64,000 bases of DNA from an uncultured Clostridia bacterium (GCA_947174885.1 CAMWKO010000002.1:1-64000), one strand, 5' to 3'. Positions 1-8,819 are shown, counted from the first letter of the stretch. Made by a program: numbers and translations. Notes: generated from the sequence alone by a model not told the origin.

Positions 1-449
1 GCTTTTCTTCTCGCCTCTTCCTCAGCAATACGTTTTGCTTCTTTTTCTCTCTCACTCTTAGGTATTGCAACTGTATACTCAGTTGTACCGGCTCCATTTT
101 GAGCAGAAAACTCTTGTTTCTTACCATATAACGCATCTAAAGATGCTTTTTCAGAGGTATTTGTTGTTGATGAAACAGAAGCTGTAGAAGCAGGCTCTGG
201 CTTCTTAACTGGTCGAGCTACTATCGTACCTGGCTTTTCGTCGGCATAATCCAAAAGTGCTCTGTTATAGGAATATTCCTTAGTTTTTTCTTTTTTACCA
301 AACAACTTAAACTTTTTAGTATCCTTTACAGGTTCTTCAGGAACAACTTTTTTTGCTTCTTCCTTAAGAGAATCTGTAAGCCTTGTTCCACAAGTGATAC
401 AAATAGCTGCGTTGTCCGATAATTTTGCTTTACATACTGGACAATACAT
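1..449 (-). CDS. Zinc-ribbon protein, 3' part cut by window edge
   Basis: The protein starts MYCPVCKAKLSDNAAIC and continues to ITCGTRL, giving two CxxC knuckles of a zinc-ribbon (residues about 3-22). After that comes a long low-complexity charged/Ser-Thr linker ending in an E/K/R-rich stretch, with no stop before the window edge. The start is fixed by a strong AAAGGAGAGGG site ahead of the ATG at 449. Proteins of this layout in Clostridia usually carry transmembrane or other domains after the linker; that part is not visible. A second zinc-ribbon protein sits at 46370-47092. Function is unknown. An extended -10 promoter lies about 90 bases upstream. Confidence 0.75.
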   Translation of the reverse strand, partial: MYCPVCKAKLSDNAAICITCGTRLTDSLKEEAKKVVPEEPVKDTKKFKLFGKKEKTKEYSYNRALLDYADEKPGTIVARPVKKPEPASTASVSSTTNTSEKASLDALYGKKQEFSAQNGAGTTEYTVAIPKSEREKEAKRIAEEEARRK

Positions 450-537
450 GTATCCCTCTCCTTTTAAATCAATATATATATAAATATAAATATCAAAAAT
501 AAGCAAAGCTTTTCTAATCTCAGCCTGCTATTTTAAT

Positions 538-564
538 ATTATAGCATACTATTTACCTAAACAA
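538..564 (-). promoter_or_regulatory. Extended -10 promoter for the zinc-ribbon gene
   Basis: On the minus strand there is TGCTATAAT (-10 TATAAT at 538-543 with the TG extension) and a candidate -35 TTGTTT at 559-564 with a short 15-base spacer. The extended -10 probably carries recognition. It would give a leader of about 85 bases before the ATG at 449. Confidence 0.55.
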
Positions 565-591
565 AAGTAGAATTTTAATAATCTTGAAAGT

Positions 592-1605
592 TTATTCTAT
601 TTCTTCAGGAAGCGTTTCTTCCGGTGTTGTTTCCTCTGAAGTTTCTTCCTCGCTAGAGGTTTCTTCCCCGCTAGTGTTTTCTTCTTCGCTAGAGGTTTCT
701 TCCTCGCTGGATGTTTCTTCCTCGCTAGTAGTTTCTTCCTTGCTAGTAGTTTCCTTGCTTGACGTTGTTTCACTAGATGAAGTAGTTTCATTCTGACTAT
801 CACTTGTTGTATAGTCATTTGTATTTCCTGTATATTTAGTAGTTGAAGGTTGTACCTGCGAAACACTTATCGTATATGTTTCGTAATCATTTCCACTAAA
901 TACTGTTACCTGATTAAAGTAAGTATATTTGTATGAAGCTGCTACAAATCCAACGTTTATTGTTTCTCCTGACATAATCAGTTCATTATCAGGGAATGGA
1001 AGAATAATTAAACTGCTACCATCCAAACTGAATTGTGCATTCCAGTTATCTGTAATTTCTATAGAACTATCTGTTCTTATTACAACTGCCCATCCATTAA
1101 TATCTTTATCAGTAACATTAGTAATGGCAACATTATATTGCGTATAATAAATGCTGTCAGATATCCATGAATTTTTAATGCTAAGCTTAGTTGAGAGTAT
1201 AGCAGGCGTAATTACATAATGACCTGTTTCATTCTCATTAATTTCTGTTGAAAACAACTCTTCTTCTGCAGGTTTTGGCATAGTTGTATCATCCTCACCC
1301 GATTCTAATGTCTCCTCACTAACTGTAGTTATTTTAACTTTATTATCCACTCCTCCCCTTGAGGCGATAATAATAACAACAATAAGAATTAAAACAATCA
1401 TAACCAATGATGTTATGAGCAGAACCATATTAATCTTTGATTCTTTAGCCCATTTACCGATTTTAATAAAAAAATCTTTTATTTTATCAGATATTTTTTT
1501 ATCACCGGAACTATTGCTCTTTTCTGTATTATCTGTATTATCACTATTTTCTATATTATTTTCTATATTATTGTTTGTTTCTTGGAAATCTTTTTCTTCT
1601 TTCAT
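592..1605 (-). CDS. Membrane-anchored protein with CBM2-like domain and acidic Ser/Thr/Glu tail
   Basis: 337 residues. An N-terminal cytoplasmic Asn/Glu/Lys-rich stretch is followed by one transmembrane helix at about 58-83 (MVLLITSLVMIVLILIVV). An extracellular region at about 135-235 has the pattern of bacterial cellulose-binding family 2: conserved Trp around 147, 172 and 188, with INGWAVVI, ITDNWNAQFS and GETINVGFVA blocks. The C-terminal 60 residues are near-perfect 7-residue repeats of the ETSSEEE type. Signal-anchor topology puts the CBM outside. There is no catalytic domain, so it may bind a polysaccharide or its own wall; the ligand is unknown. AAGGGGAAG precedes the ATG. It is 12 bases after murF and probably co-transcribed. 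Confidence 0.7.
   Translation of the reverse strand: MKEEKDFQETNNNIENNIENSDNTDNTEKSNSSGDKKISDKIKDFFIKIGKWAKESKINMVLLITSLVMIVLILIVVIIIASRGGVDNKVKITTVSEETLESGEDDTTMPKPAEEELFSTEINENETGHYVITPAILSTKLSIKNSWISDSIYYTQYNVAITNVTDKDINGWAVVIRTDSSIEITDNWNAQFSLDGSSLIILPFPDNELIMSGETINVGFVAASYKYTYFNQVTVFSGNDYETYTISVSQVQPSTTKYTGNTNDYTTSDSQNETTSSSETTSSKETTSKEETTSEEETSSEEETSSEEENTSGEETSSEEETSEETTPEETLPEEIE
630..780 (-). repeat. 21-bp tandem repeats encoding ETSSEEE units
   Basis: About seven imperfect 21-base units (plus strand reads roughly tcctcgctagaggtttctt) encode 7-residue S/T/E units at the C-terminus of the CBM2-like protein. The repetition opens long false reading frames in the other frames. Copy number is likely to vary between strains. 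Confidence 0.75.
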
Positions 1606-1617
1606 GACGCTTCCCCT

Positions 1618-2979
1618 TTACGATAAAGCTTTTACAATTTCTTCATAGTGCATTGAATGCGATGCTTTTACAAGAATAGTATCCTGATCCACTACAAACT
1701 GTTTTAGATTATATATCAAATCATTAACATTTTCAAACCAATTTGCACTATCTGATTTCTGTTTTTTATTTATATAACCTTCTAATATATTTTTAGAAAG
1801 CTCACCACTTAAAAACAGAAAGTCTATATCTGTATTTGCGATATATTCACCAATTTCATAGTGTAACCTGCTCTCATTTTCTCCCAACTCAAACATATCA
1901 CCAAGCACCGCTATTTTTCTATTAACCGATGTATTAAGCAAATCAATAGATGCTTTCATTGATACAGGATTTGCATTATAGCAGTCATCTATAATAGTAT
2001 AATTTCTTCTAATTATATTAACTCTTCCGGCCGCATCCACAAGCTTTTCAATTCCATTTCTTATGGACTCTGTTGAAACTCCAAGTATATTTCCTACCAA
2101 AGTAGCAGCCAAAGCATTATTAACCATATGAATACCCGGAATATGAATGTCTACATTAAAGCTGGTACTATTTAAATGTATATTACAATTTGTTCCGTCT
2201 ATTCCATAATTAATTACATCTGCAGCATATACCTCATTTTGTGGAGTGGTGCCAAAATAGTGTACCGATTTATCCTTGTAATGTTGTATTGTTATTAGTT
2301 TATCATCATCACCATTTAAAACTATTTCACAATTTTCTTTGGCATTTGCAAACATCTCTGTTTTTGCCTTAAGTACACCATCTCTGTTTCCTAAGTTTTC
2401 CAAGTGACACACTCCGATATTTGTAATCACACATATGTCAGGTTTTGCAATATCTGAAAGTCTGGTCATTTCACCAAAATCAGAAATACCCATTTCAAGA
2501 ACTGCTGCTTCATGTTCCTCTCTGATTTTCAGTATTGTAAGAGGAAGACCTATTTCATTGTTAAAATTTCCCTCTGTTTTTAATACATTATATTTCTCAG
2601 ACAGCACACTTGCAATAAATTCCTTTGTACTGGTTTTACCAACACTTCCTGTAATTCCTACAACAGGAATATCTAGAGTGCTTCTATAATATTTTGCTAA
2701 TAGTTTTAAAGCCTCTAACGAAGATTTTACTAATATATATGGTTTATCTGTATCCAGTATTTTCTCTGAAATAACAGCTAATGCGCCTTTTTCATAAACC
2801 TGCTCTATAAAATCATGTCCATCAACCCTTTGCCCTTTTACTGCAAAGAATAAATAATCTTTTTCAATTTCTCTGCTATCTATAACTGCACCATTAATTT
2901 CATTATTCATTACTGAAGCTTCGCAAAAAAGTTCTCCTTTTATGGCTTTTGCAACGGATGATAAAGTTAAATTCCTCAT
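1618..2979 (-). CDS. murF: UDP-N-acetylmuramoyl-tripeptide--D-alanyl-D-alanine ligase
   Basis: 453 residues, normal for MurF. It adds D-Ala-D-Ala to the UDP-MurNAc-tripeptide, the last cytoplasmic step of the peptidoglycan pentapeptide. The Mur ligase P-loop GITGSVGKTSTKEF is at about residues 109-122. An N-terminal UDP-binding domain precedes it; the central domain has ITNIGVCHLENLG, and the C-terminal domain has DDCYNANPVSMKAS. It lies 11 bases after ddl, which supplies its D-Ala-D-Ala substrate. AAGAAAGGA precedes the ATG. Confidence 0.96.
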   Translation of the reverse strand: MRNLTLSSVAKAIKGELFCEASVMNNEINGAVIDSREIEKDYLFFAVKGQRVDGHDFIEQVYEKGALAVISEKILDTDKPYILVKSSLEALKLLAKYYRSTLDIPVVGITGSVGKTSTKEFIASVLSEKYNVLKTEGNFNNEIGLPLTILKIREEHEAAVLEMGISDFGEMTRLSDIAKPDICVITNIGVCHLENLGNRDGVLKAKTEMFANAKENCEIVLNGDDDKLITIQHYKDKSVHYFGTTPQNEVYAADVINYGIDGTNCNIHLNSTSFNVDIHIPGIHMVNNALAATLVGNILGVSTESIRNGIEKLVDAAGRVNIIRRNYTIIDDCYNANPVSMKASIDLLNTSVNRKIAVLGDMFELGENESRLHYEIGEYIANTDIDFLFLSGELSKNILEGYINKKQKSDSANWFENVNDLIYNLKQFVVDQDTILVKASHSMHYEEIVKALS

Positions 2980-2990
2980 ATTTTCCTTTC

Positions 2991-4025
2991 TTAATATCTT
3001 GCATTTAAAGATATTTCTATAAGTTTTTCACAAAGTGACGGAAAATCAATACCTTCTGCAGCAGCCTCTTGAGGAAGCAGACTGGTTCTGGTCATTCCCG
3101 GTAATGTATTAACTTCTAAGCAATAACAGTTATCTTTTTCATCTGTTAATATATCTACTCTGCAATAAGTATTAATTCCTAATGCTTCTGCTGCTGCTTC
3201 AGCAATCTTTTGTATTTTTTTAGTCAATTCTTCTGAAATATTTGCAGGACATATTTCATCTGCCGCACCTGCACTATACTTATTTTTAAAATCATATGTT
3301 CCTGTTTTAGGTATAATTTCAATAACAGGCAACGCTTTATATTGAATAACAGCACATGAAAACTCTTTTCCTATTATTCTGTCTTCTATAATAAGTTCAT
3401 TCTCAAATTTAAAAGCTTCGAGAATATTAGTTTTAAATTCCTCATCATTATCAGCATAGAAAACTCCTATGCTTGAACCACCACAGTTAGGCTTAATAAC
3501 TACCGGATAGCTTAAACCTAATTCTTCACAGGAATTATAGCCATGGTTAATGGTTGCTATAGCTGCTCCTGCCATTGGTATATCATTGGAATTAAAAATC
3601 ATTCTTGTAACCGATTTATTCATAGCCATAGCACTACTTAAGCAGTCAGAGCCTGTATATTTAATTCCAAACAAATCAAATGCAGCCTGAACCTTTCCGT
3701 TTTCACCATTTTCACCATGTAATGCCATAAAGGTTATATCAGCTGCTTTACATATTTCTATAACATTATCTCCAAAAAAATCTTTTCTGTTTTTCTTTAC
3801 TTCCTCTATATTTTTACCAGCCGTCTTAATGATTTCGAGTTCCTCCGAAATAGATTTTATATTAATGAAGGCATTATCTGTTGTAATATCTTCTCTACCT
3901 AGGAAAACATCCATTAATATAGCATTATGCCCTTTACTTCTAAGTGCATTACAAACATTTTCTCCTGTCCATAATGAAACTTCTCTTTCCGTACTTATTC
4001 CACCACATAATACAACTATATTCAA
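2991..4025 (-). CDS. ddl: D-alanine--D-alanine ligase
   Basis: 344 residues, ATP-grasp family. It joins two D-Ala for MurF, the next gene in the operon. The N-terminus has VLCGGISTEREVSLWTG. The ATP-grasp core includes VVIKPNCGGSSIGV and the end carries VDILTD, CLEVNTLPGMTRTS. The start is a TTG at 4025, placed by an ideal AGGAGG site five bases upstream; no ATG is better positioned. Its own promoter lies at 4055-4082. Confidence 0.95.
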   Translation of the reverse strand: MNIVVLCGGISTEREVSLWTGENVCNALRSKGHNAILMDVFLGREDITTDNAFINIKSISEELEIIKTAGKNIEEVKKNRKDFFGDNVIEICKAADITFMALHGENGENGKVQAAFDLFGIKYTGSDCLSSAMAMNKSVTRMIFNSNDIPMAGAAIATINHGYNSCEELGLSYPVVIKPNCGGSSIGVFYADNDEEFKTNILEAFKFENELIIEDRIIGKEFSCAVIQYKALPVIEIIPKTGTYDFKNKYSAGAADEICPANISEELTKKIQKIAEAAAEALGINTYCRVDILTDEKDNCYCLEVNTLPGMTRTSLLPQEAAAEGIDFPSLCEKLIEISLNARY

Positions 4026-4054
4026 AGTAACCTCCTAAAGATACTATCTTATCT

Positions 4055-4082
4055 TATATATAATATTCCTGTATATAGGCAA
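4055..4082 (-). promoter_or_regulatory. Candidate sigma-A promoter for ddl-murF
   Basis: On the minus strand, TTGCCT (4077-4082) is followed after 16 bases by TATATA (4055-4060), about 30 bases before the ddl start in an AT-rich gap after recG. The AT-rich context makes chance matches likely. Confidence 0.4.
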
Positions 4083-4201
4083 AGGTTATATTAGTATACG
4101 AATATAACAGTTTTACCTAAATAACATATAATCTAAAATATTTTACTAAATATATACATAAAAATCAATGAATATTACAAAAAACACTAAATCTTCATAT
4201 T

Positions 4202-6262
4202 CTACAGATTTACCCGTGCAAGTACATCGATGGTATATTTGTTTACCATATCATTTAAAATTTCAATCTCTTCATTTGACAAACCGTTCTTATTATTTTC
4301 GATTAATTTAGCAGTATCACCGGCTTCCATTAACATATCTGCATCTCCATAAATATCCCCTATTCTAAATATAAGTTCTCCACTTTGTTTTATTCCAAAC
4401 AAATCACCGGGACCCCTGAGTTTTAAATCTTCACTGGCTATAAAAAAACCATCATTTGATTTATTTAATATTTCAAGCCTCTTTAACTTTTCCGGATTTT
4501 TAGAACCACTTACAAAAATGCAATATGACTGATATCCTCCCCTGCCGACTCTTCCTCTCAGCTGATGTAGTGCTGCAAGTCCGAAACGTTCGGCATTTTC
4601 TACCATCATTACTGTTGCATTAGGTACATTTACACCTACTTCTATAACCGTTGTAGATACCAGAATATCTATATTACCCATTGAAAATTCTTCCATTATA
4701 TTATTCTTATCCTTTGCTTTCATCTTTCCATGAAGAAACTCTATTCTATATTCATTCCCAAATATTTCTTTTAAATTTTCTGTATAGCTAACTACATCAC
4801 ATGCCTCAAGATTATCGCTTTCCTCAACCATTGGACAAATTATATATATCTGATGCTTTTCATTAATTTGCTTTTCTATAAAATTATATGCCTTAGGTCT
4901 GTAATCTGTAGTTACTACACAATTTTTTATTGGTAATCTGTTGCTTGGAAGCTCATTTATAATTGAAATATCCAAATCACCATACAAAATAATAGCCAAG
5001 GTTCTTGGAATAGGAGTTGCCGACATAACCAAAATATGCGGATTAACTCCTTTAGCCGAAAAATTCTTTCTTTGCATAACTCCAAATCTATGTTGTTCGT
5101 CTGTAACTACCAGTCCCAGATTCTTATACTCTACCTTATCAACTATAAGTGCATGTGTTCCTATAATAATATCTGCACTTCCATCTGCTATCTGCTTATA
5201 TACACATCTCTTTTCTTTAGCTGTCATTGAGCCTGTAAGCATAACAACATTTATTTCTATTCCATATTTTTTAAAACATTCTGTAAAATTATTATAATGC
5301 TGCTTTGCCAGAACTTCTGTAGGTGCCATTAGTCCACCCTGATAGCCTGCAAATACTGTATTCATCAATGCAATTTGAGCTATAACTGTTTTTCCGCTAC
5401 CAACATCGCCTTGTATAAGTCTGTTCATTACCTTTTCGCCGGACATATCAAGATTTATTTCTTCAACTACCTTGTTTTGTGCTGTAGTAAGTTTAAATGG
5501 AAGTTTCTCAATAAATTCAAGTGTTTTGTCTGACATTTCTATTTTAAAATTATTTTTTAAATTACTATCTGTACTCTTAAGTCTTTTAAGTGCCAAAATA
5601 AACATTAAAAATTCATCGAAGGATAGTCGTTTTCTGGCTGCTATTACATCTGATTCATTTTGAGGAAAATGAATATCTTTTAATGCCTGCTTTTTGCTTA
5701 TTAGATTTTTCTCCATTCTTATAGACTCAGGCAGATAATCAAATTCTATAATATCTGTATGTAATCTGAAGCTTTCTTTTACAGCTTTTATTACAGTATT
5801 ATTTGTAAGTCCCTTTGTAAGTGAATATATAGGCTGTAGAGAATTTAATTTCTCTTTATATTTCTCCACAGTAAATATTTCAGGCTGTATAATACGGGTT
5901 ATCCTTCCAAGTTTATCTCTTTTCAATGTACCTCTTAACACATATGTGAGACTAATATCTGTAGTCTTTGCAAGATAAGGCATATTATACCATACTGCCT
6001 GCAGCTTATTACCTTTTTCGTCTGCAAAGATACCACTGACAACTTTATTCCTTCCTTTAATTACAGGTACCAGTCTTCCATTAAATTTACCTATAATTGA
6101 AACAATTTTTTCATTATCAATTTCTTCTATATTTACAGGCATAGAAAACACATCATAGCTTCTTGGATAATATTCAATAAGATCACCTGTATCAAATATA
6201 TTAATTTTATTAAACAACTCCTTTGTCTTTTCTCCTATGCCTTTTATTCCGTCTATATCCAT
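4202..6262 (-). CDS. recG: ATP-dependent DNA helicase RecG
   Basis: 686 residues, normal length. RecG remodels stalled forks and branches Holliday junctions. An N-terminal wedge (OB-fold) domain is followed by helicase motifs: Walker A LIQGDVGSGKTVIA at about 283-296, GTHAL, the DEQH box VVTDEQHRFGVMQR, MSATPIPRTLAI, and motif VI LHQLRGRVGRGG. AGAAGGTATAG precedes the ATG. It lies downstream of yloU-fakA, the usual Firmicute neighbourhood, but is separated from fakA by a 445-base gap holding a terminator and palindromes. Confidence 0.97.
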   Translation of the reverse strand: MDIDGIKGIGEKTKELFNKINIFDTGDLIEYYPRSYDVFSMPVNIEEIDNEKIVSIIGKFNGRLVPVIKGRNKVVSGIFADEKGNKLQAVWYNMPYLAKTTDISLTYVLRGTLKRDKLGRITRIIQPEIFTVEKYKEKLNSLQPIYSLTKGLTNNTVIKAVKESFRLHTDIIEFDYLPESIRMEKNLISKKQALKDIHFPQNESDVIAARKRLSFDEFLMFILALKRLKSTDSNLKNNFKIEMSDKTLEFIEKLPFKLTTAQNKVVEEINLDMSGEKVMNRLIQGDVGSGKTVIAQIALMNTVFAGYQGGLMAPTEVLAKQHYNNFTECFKKYGIEINVVMLTGSMTAKEKRCVYKQIADGSADIIIGTHALIVDKVEYKNLGLVVTDEQHRFGVMQRKNFSAKGVNPHILVMSATPIPRTLAIILYGDLDISIINELPSNRLPIKNCVVTTDYRPKAYNFIEKQINEKHQIYIICPMVEESDNLEACDVVSYTENLKEIFGNEYRIEFLHGKMKAKDKNNIMEEFSMGNIDILVSTTVIEVGVNVPNATVMMVENAERFGLAALHQLRGRVGRGGYQSYCIFVSGSKNPEKLKRLEILNKSNDGFFIASEDLKLRGPGDLFGIKQSGELIFRIGDIYGDADMLMEAGDTAKLIENNKNGLSNEEIEILNDMVNKYTIDVLARVNL

Positions 6263-6293
6263 ATTACTATACCTTCTGATTTTATAATTAATA

Positions 6294-6356
6294 TACCATA
6301 AAATTGCTTGTCAATTTTATGGGGCGAGGGCATAAAGCGAAGCTTTATTCACGAGT
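6294..6356 (-). repeat. TACCATA palindromic repeat, unit 1
   Basis: A perfect 11-bp stem CCATAAAATTG (6296-6306) / CAATTTTATGG (6312-6322) with a 5-base loop is followed by a second small stem ATAAAGC-gaa-GCTTTAT and the tail TTCACGAG. The same two-hairpin order with different stem bases is found at 43649-43712. The strand is assigned only by neighbouring transcription. It fills part of the 445-base fakA-recG gap. Confidence 0.7.
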
Positions 6357-6362
6357 CTATTA

Positions 6363-6398
6363 TACCATAAAATTGCCTGCCAATTTTATGGGTTGAAG
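6363..6398 (-). repeat. TACCATA palindromic repeat, unit 2 (first hairpin only)
   Basis: The stem CCATAAAATTG (6365-6375) / CAATTTTATGG (6381-6391) repeats unit 1, but the loop is CCTGC instead of CTTGT. It is followed by GTTGAAGATATTA and a new TACCATA at about 6405. The second hairpin of unit 1 is missing. Confidence 0.65.
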
Positions 6399-6429
6399 AT
6401 ATTATACCATAATTCCCCTATCACTACAG

Positions 6430-6492
6430 CCTCATGAATAAAATCACAGATTTTATTCATGAGGCACACCGAGTTGTTTCCCAACTCGGTGT
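6430..6492. repeat. Two adjacent perfect inverted repeats
   Basis: The first is a 16-bp perfect stem CCTCATGAATAAAATC (6430-6445) with loop aca and its complement at 6449-6464. The second is an 11-bp stem ACACCGAGTTG (6466-6476) with a 5-base loop and its complement at 6482-6492. Another TACCATA follows at 6497. Neither is followed by a U-tract in either direction, so they are not simple terminators. Confidence 0.65.
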
Positions 6493-6583
6493 TATAATAC
6501 CATACTTGTAAATTTTTGTATTTTCATTTTAGAATCATAAATTTTAACAGGCAATATCTTTTAATAACCTTGTCCTTAAAATT

Positions 6584-6643
6584 AAAAATACATAAAAATA
6601 AATATGATATAAAAATAGAGTCTCCATATTTTTATATCATATT
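6584..6643 (-). terminator. Rho-independent terminator after fakA
   Basis: A 17-bp perfect AT-rich stem (6601-6617 with 6627-6643) has a 9-base loop. On the minus strand it is followed by TATTTTTATGTATTTTT. It lies about 65 bases after the fakA stop, and would separate yloU-fakA from recG. Confidence 0.65.
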
Positions 6644-6707
6644 ACTTTTTATAATTTTATTCCCAGAAGAAAGAAATCAAAACATTGCATACTGCGTGAT
6701 ATTTGAC

Positions 6708-8360
6708 TTATTCAACCGATACTACATAATAATAAATTGGCTGTCCACCATAATTTACTTCTACATCTACACTGTCATTAATAGCTGAAATCTCTTCTGC
6801 AATTGCATTTGCATCTTCTTCAGTTACATCTGCACCATAGTAAATGCTTACGATTTCTGAATCATCATCTATTAATTCTTTTAATATCTCTATTGTAGTT
6901 TCTTTAATATCCTGGGTAACGGATAAAATTCCGCTATCACCTATACCCATAATATCATTTTGTCTGATTGTCTTTCCGTCAATTTCTGTATCTCTTACGG
7001 CATAGGTAACCTGACCTGTTTTAACATTTGCCATTTCCTCTGTCATTCTGGCTGTATTATCCTCTGCACTATCTTCTGCAATATAGTTTATAAGTGCTGT
7101 AATACCTTGAGGAATGGTTTTAGAAGGAATAACAACTATTTTTTTATCCTTTACCAGACTTTGTGCCTGATTTGCCGCAAGAATGATATTTTTATTATTT
7201 GGTAAAATGTATATCGTATCTGCATTTACCTTATCTATGGCATTAAGCATATCCTCAGTACTTGGGTTCATAGTCTGACCACCTTCAATAATATAGTCAA
7301 CACCAAGACCCTTAAAGATTTCATTAATACCTTCACCAATAGATACTGAAATGAAACCTACTTCTTTATGTGGCATTGGAGGTTCTTCATTTTCTTTTTC
7401 GAGTTTTTGAGCATCCCTGATAAGCTTTTCCTGATGTTCCTCACGCATATTATCAATTTTCATTTTTGTGAGAGCTCCATATGTTAAAGCCTTTTGAATA
7501 GCAAGTCCAGGGTCATTTGTATGAACATGCACCTTTACTATATCATCATCAGAAACTACTACTATTGAATCACCTATAGATTCTAAATATCCCTTGAATC
7601 TGAGTTCTTCTTTTGCATTGAAATTCTTTTCAAGCATGATAATAAACTCTGTACAATATCCAAACTTGATATCATCAGCTTCTGTAGTAACTCCTTCTGT
7701 ATTTACATTTGTTTTTGTCTGTTCTACATTTGAAAAATCAATTTCTTTTCCAAGAAATGCATCATAAGCACCCTTTAAAACAACTATAAGACCCTGTCCG
7801 CCTGAGTCTACAACACCGGCCTGCTTAAGCACCGGTAACATTTCAGGAGTCTGGCTAAGTACATATTCACCGTATTCAATAGCTGAACTTATGATTTCAT
7901 TTAAATCATCTGTCTTTGTGGCCATTTCCATAGCCTTTTCAGCTACACCCTTAGCAACTGTAAGTATTGTACCCTCTTTTGGTTTCATAACTGCCTTATA
8001 TGCTGTTTCTACAGCTCTTTCAAAGGACTTCGCAATAACCTTTGCATCTATGGCTGATACTGTTTTCACTTCCTTTGTAAAGCCTCTAAACAGCTGTGAT
8101 AAAATAACCCCTGAATTACCTCTTGCTCCACGAAGAGAACCGGAAGAAATTGCTTTACAAATACCTTCAAATGAATCATCAGTTAAATTATTTACTTCTT
8201 TTGCTGCCGACATAATGGTTAATGACATATTTGTACCTGTATCTCCATCCGGAACAGGAAATACGTTTAATTCATTAATCCATTCTTTTTTTGCATCAAG
8301 ATTAGCTGCGCCTGCTAAAAACATTTTTTTCATCAATGCGCCGTCTATTGTTTTTACCAC
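6708..8360 (-). CDS. fakA: DAK2-domain fatty acid kinase, FakA/YloV family
   Basis: 550 residues, the usual FakA length. The N-terminal DhaL-type nucleotide-binding domain has NVFPVPDGDTGTNMSLT at about 29-45 and GARGNSGVILSQLFRG at about 78-93. A middle domain and a C-terminal YloV domain follow. FakA phosphorylates fatty acids held by a FakB protein, feeding the PlsX/PlsY route (plsY is at 23963); no FakB is in the window. It follows yloU by 28 bases, the conserved Firmicute pairing. The kinase role is family knowledge. Confidence 0.92.
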   Translation of the reverse strand: MVKTIDGALMKKMFLAGAANLDAKKEWINELNVFPVPDGDTGTNMSLTIMSAAKEVNNLTDDSFEGICKAISSGSLRGARGNSGVILSQLFRGFTKEVKTVSAIDAKVIAKSFERAVETAYKAVMKPKEGTILTVAKGVAEKAMEMATKTDDLNEIISSAIEYGEYVLSQTPEMLPVLKQAGVVDSGGQGLIVVLKGAYDAFLGKEIDFSNVEQTKTNVNTEGVTTEADDIKFGYCTEFIIMLEKNFNAKEELRFKGYLESIGDSIVVVSDDDIVKVHVHTNDPGLAIQKALTYGALTKMKIDNMREEHQEKLIRDAQKLEKENEEPPMPHKEVGFISVSIGEGINEIFKGLGVDYIIEGGQTMNPSTEDMLNAIDKVNADTIYILPNNKNIILAANQAQSLVKDKKIVVIPSKTIPQGITALINYIAEDSAEDNTARMTEEMANVKTGQVTYAVRDTEIDGKTIRQNDIMGIGDSGILSVTQDIKETTIEILKELIDDDSEIVSIYYGADVTEEDANAIAEEISAINDSVDVEVNYGGQPIYYYVVSVE

Positions 8361-8388
8361 AATAATATCCTCCTTAACTTAAAAATCA

Positions 8389-8748
8389 TTAATCAATGAT
8401 TCTTACGCCTTCTACAAAAATATTTATCTTCTGCACTTTCAGTCCAGTAAACTCTTCAACTTTATATTTAACACTTGATACCAGATTATCTGTTACGGAA
8501 GGAATGTTTACACCGTATGATACGATTACATGAAAATCTATTGTAATATTGTTTCCTTCGCCAATTTCAACATTTATACCTTTTGTAAGACTATCTTTCT
8601 TTAATAATTTTACCAATCCGTCTGCAACACTTACTGCCGCCATACCAACAATACCGAAACACTCTACCGCTGTAGTACCGGCATACTTTGCTATAACTGC
8701 CTCATCTATAAGAACTTCACCAAGTTCTGTAGATATCTTTCCTTTCAT
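8389..8748 (-). CDS. Asp23/Gls24 family protein (YloU)
   Basis: 119 residues from MKGKISTELGEV. The Asp23/Gls24 core shows CFGIVGMAAV near the front and a C-terminal VQKINIFVEGVRI strand. This family is small and envelope-associated in Gram-positives; the biochemical function is unclear. I chose the ATG at 8748 because AGGAGG sits seven bases upstream; a frame extension of 14 residues upstream lacks such a site. First gene of the yloU-fakA unit, divergent from rpmB. Confidence 0.9.
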   Translation of the reverse strand: MKGKISTELGEVLIDEAVIAKYAGTTAVECFGIVGMAAVSVADGLVKLLKKDSLTKGINVEIGEGNNITIDFHVIVSYGVNIPSVTDNLVSSVKYKVEEFTGLKVQKINIFVEGVRIID

Positions 8749-8790
8749 AGCAAAACCTCCTATTCTATAACATTTTCTCATAATGCACAC

Positions 8791-8819
8791 ATTATAGCAT
8801 ATAATTAAGTTTTTGGAAA
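8791..8819 (-). promoter_or_regulatory. Extended -10 promoter for yloU-fakA
   Basis: The minus strand carries TGCTATAAT (-10 at 8791-8796 with TG extension) and a weak -35 TTTCCA at 8814-8819, spacing 17. It diverges from the rpmB promoter within the same 180-base gap. Confidence 0.6.

Noticed and set aside
597-866. Open frame on the minus strand rich in Arg/Lys repeats, and a matching Ser/Val-rich frame on the plus strand (584-796)
   Set aside because: Both arise from the 21-bp repeats of the CBM2-like gene read in other frames; no ribosome site and repeated low-complexity residues only.
7891-8382. 163-codon plus-strand frame
   Set aside because: Antisense to fakA with no ribosome site or recognisable motif.
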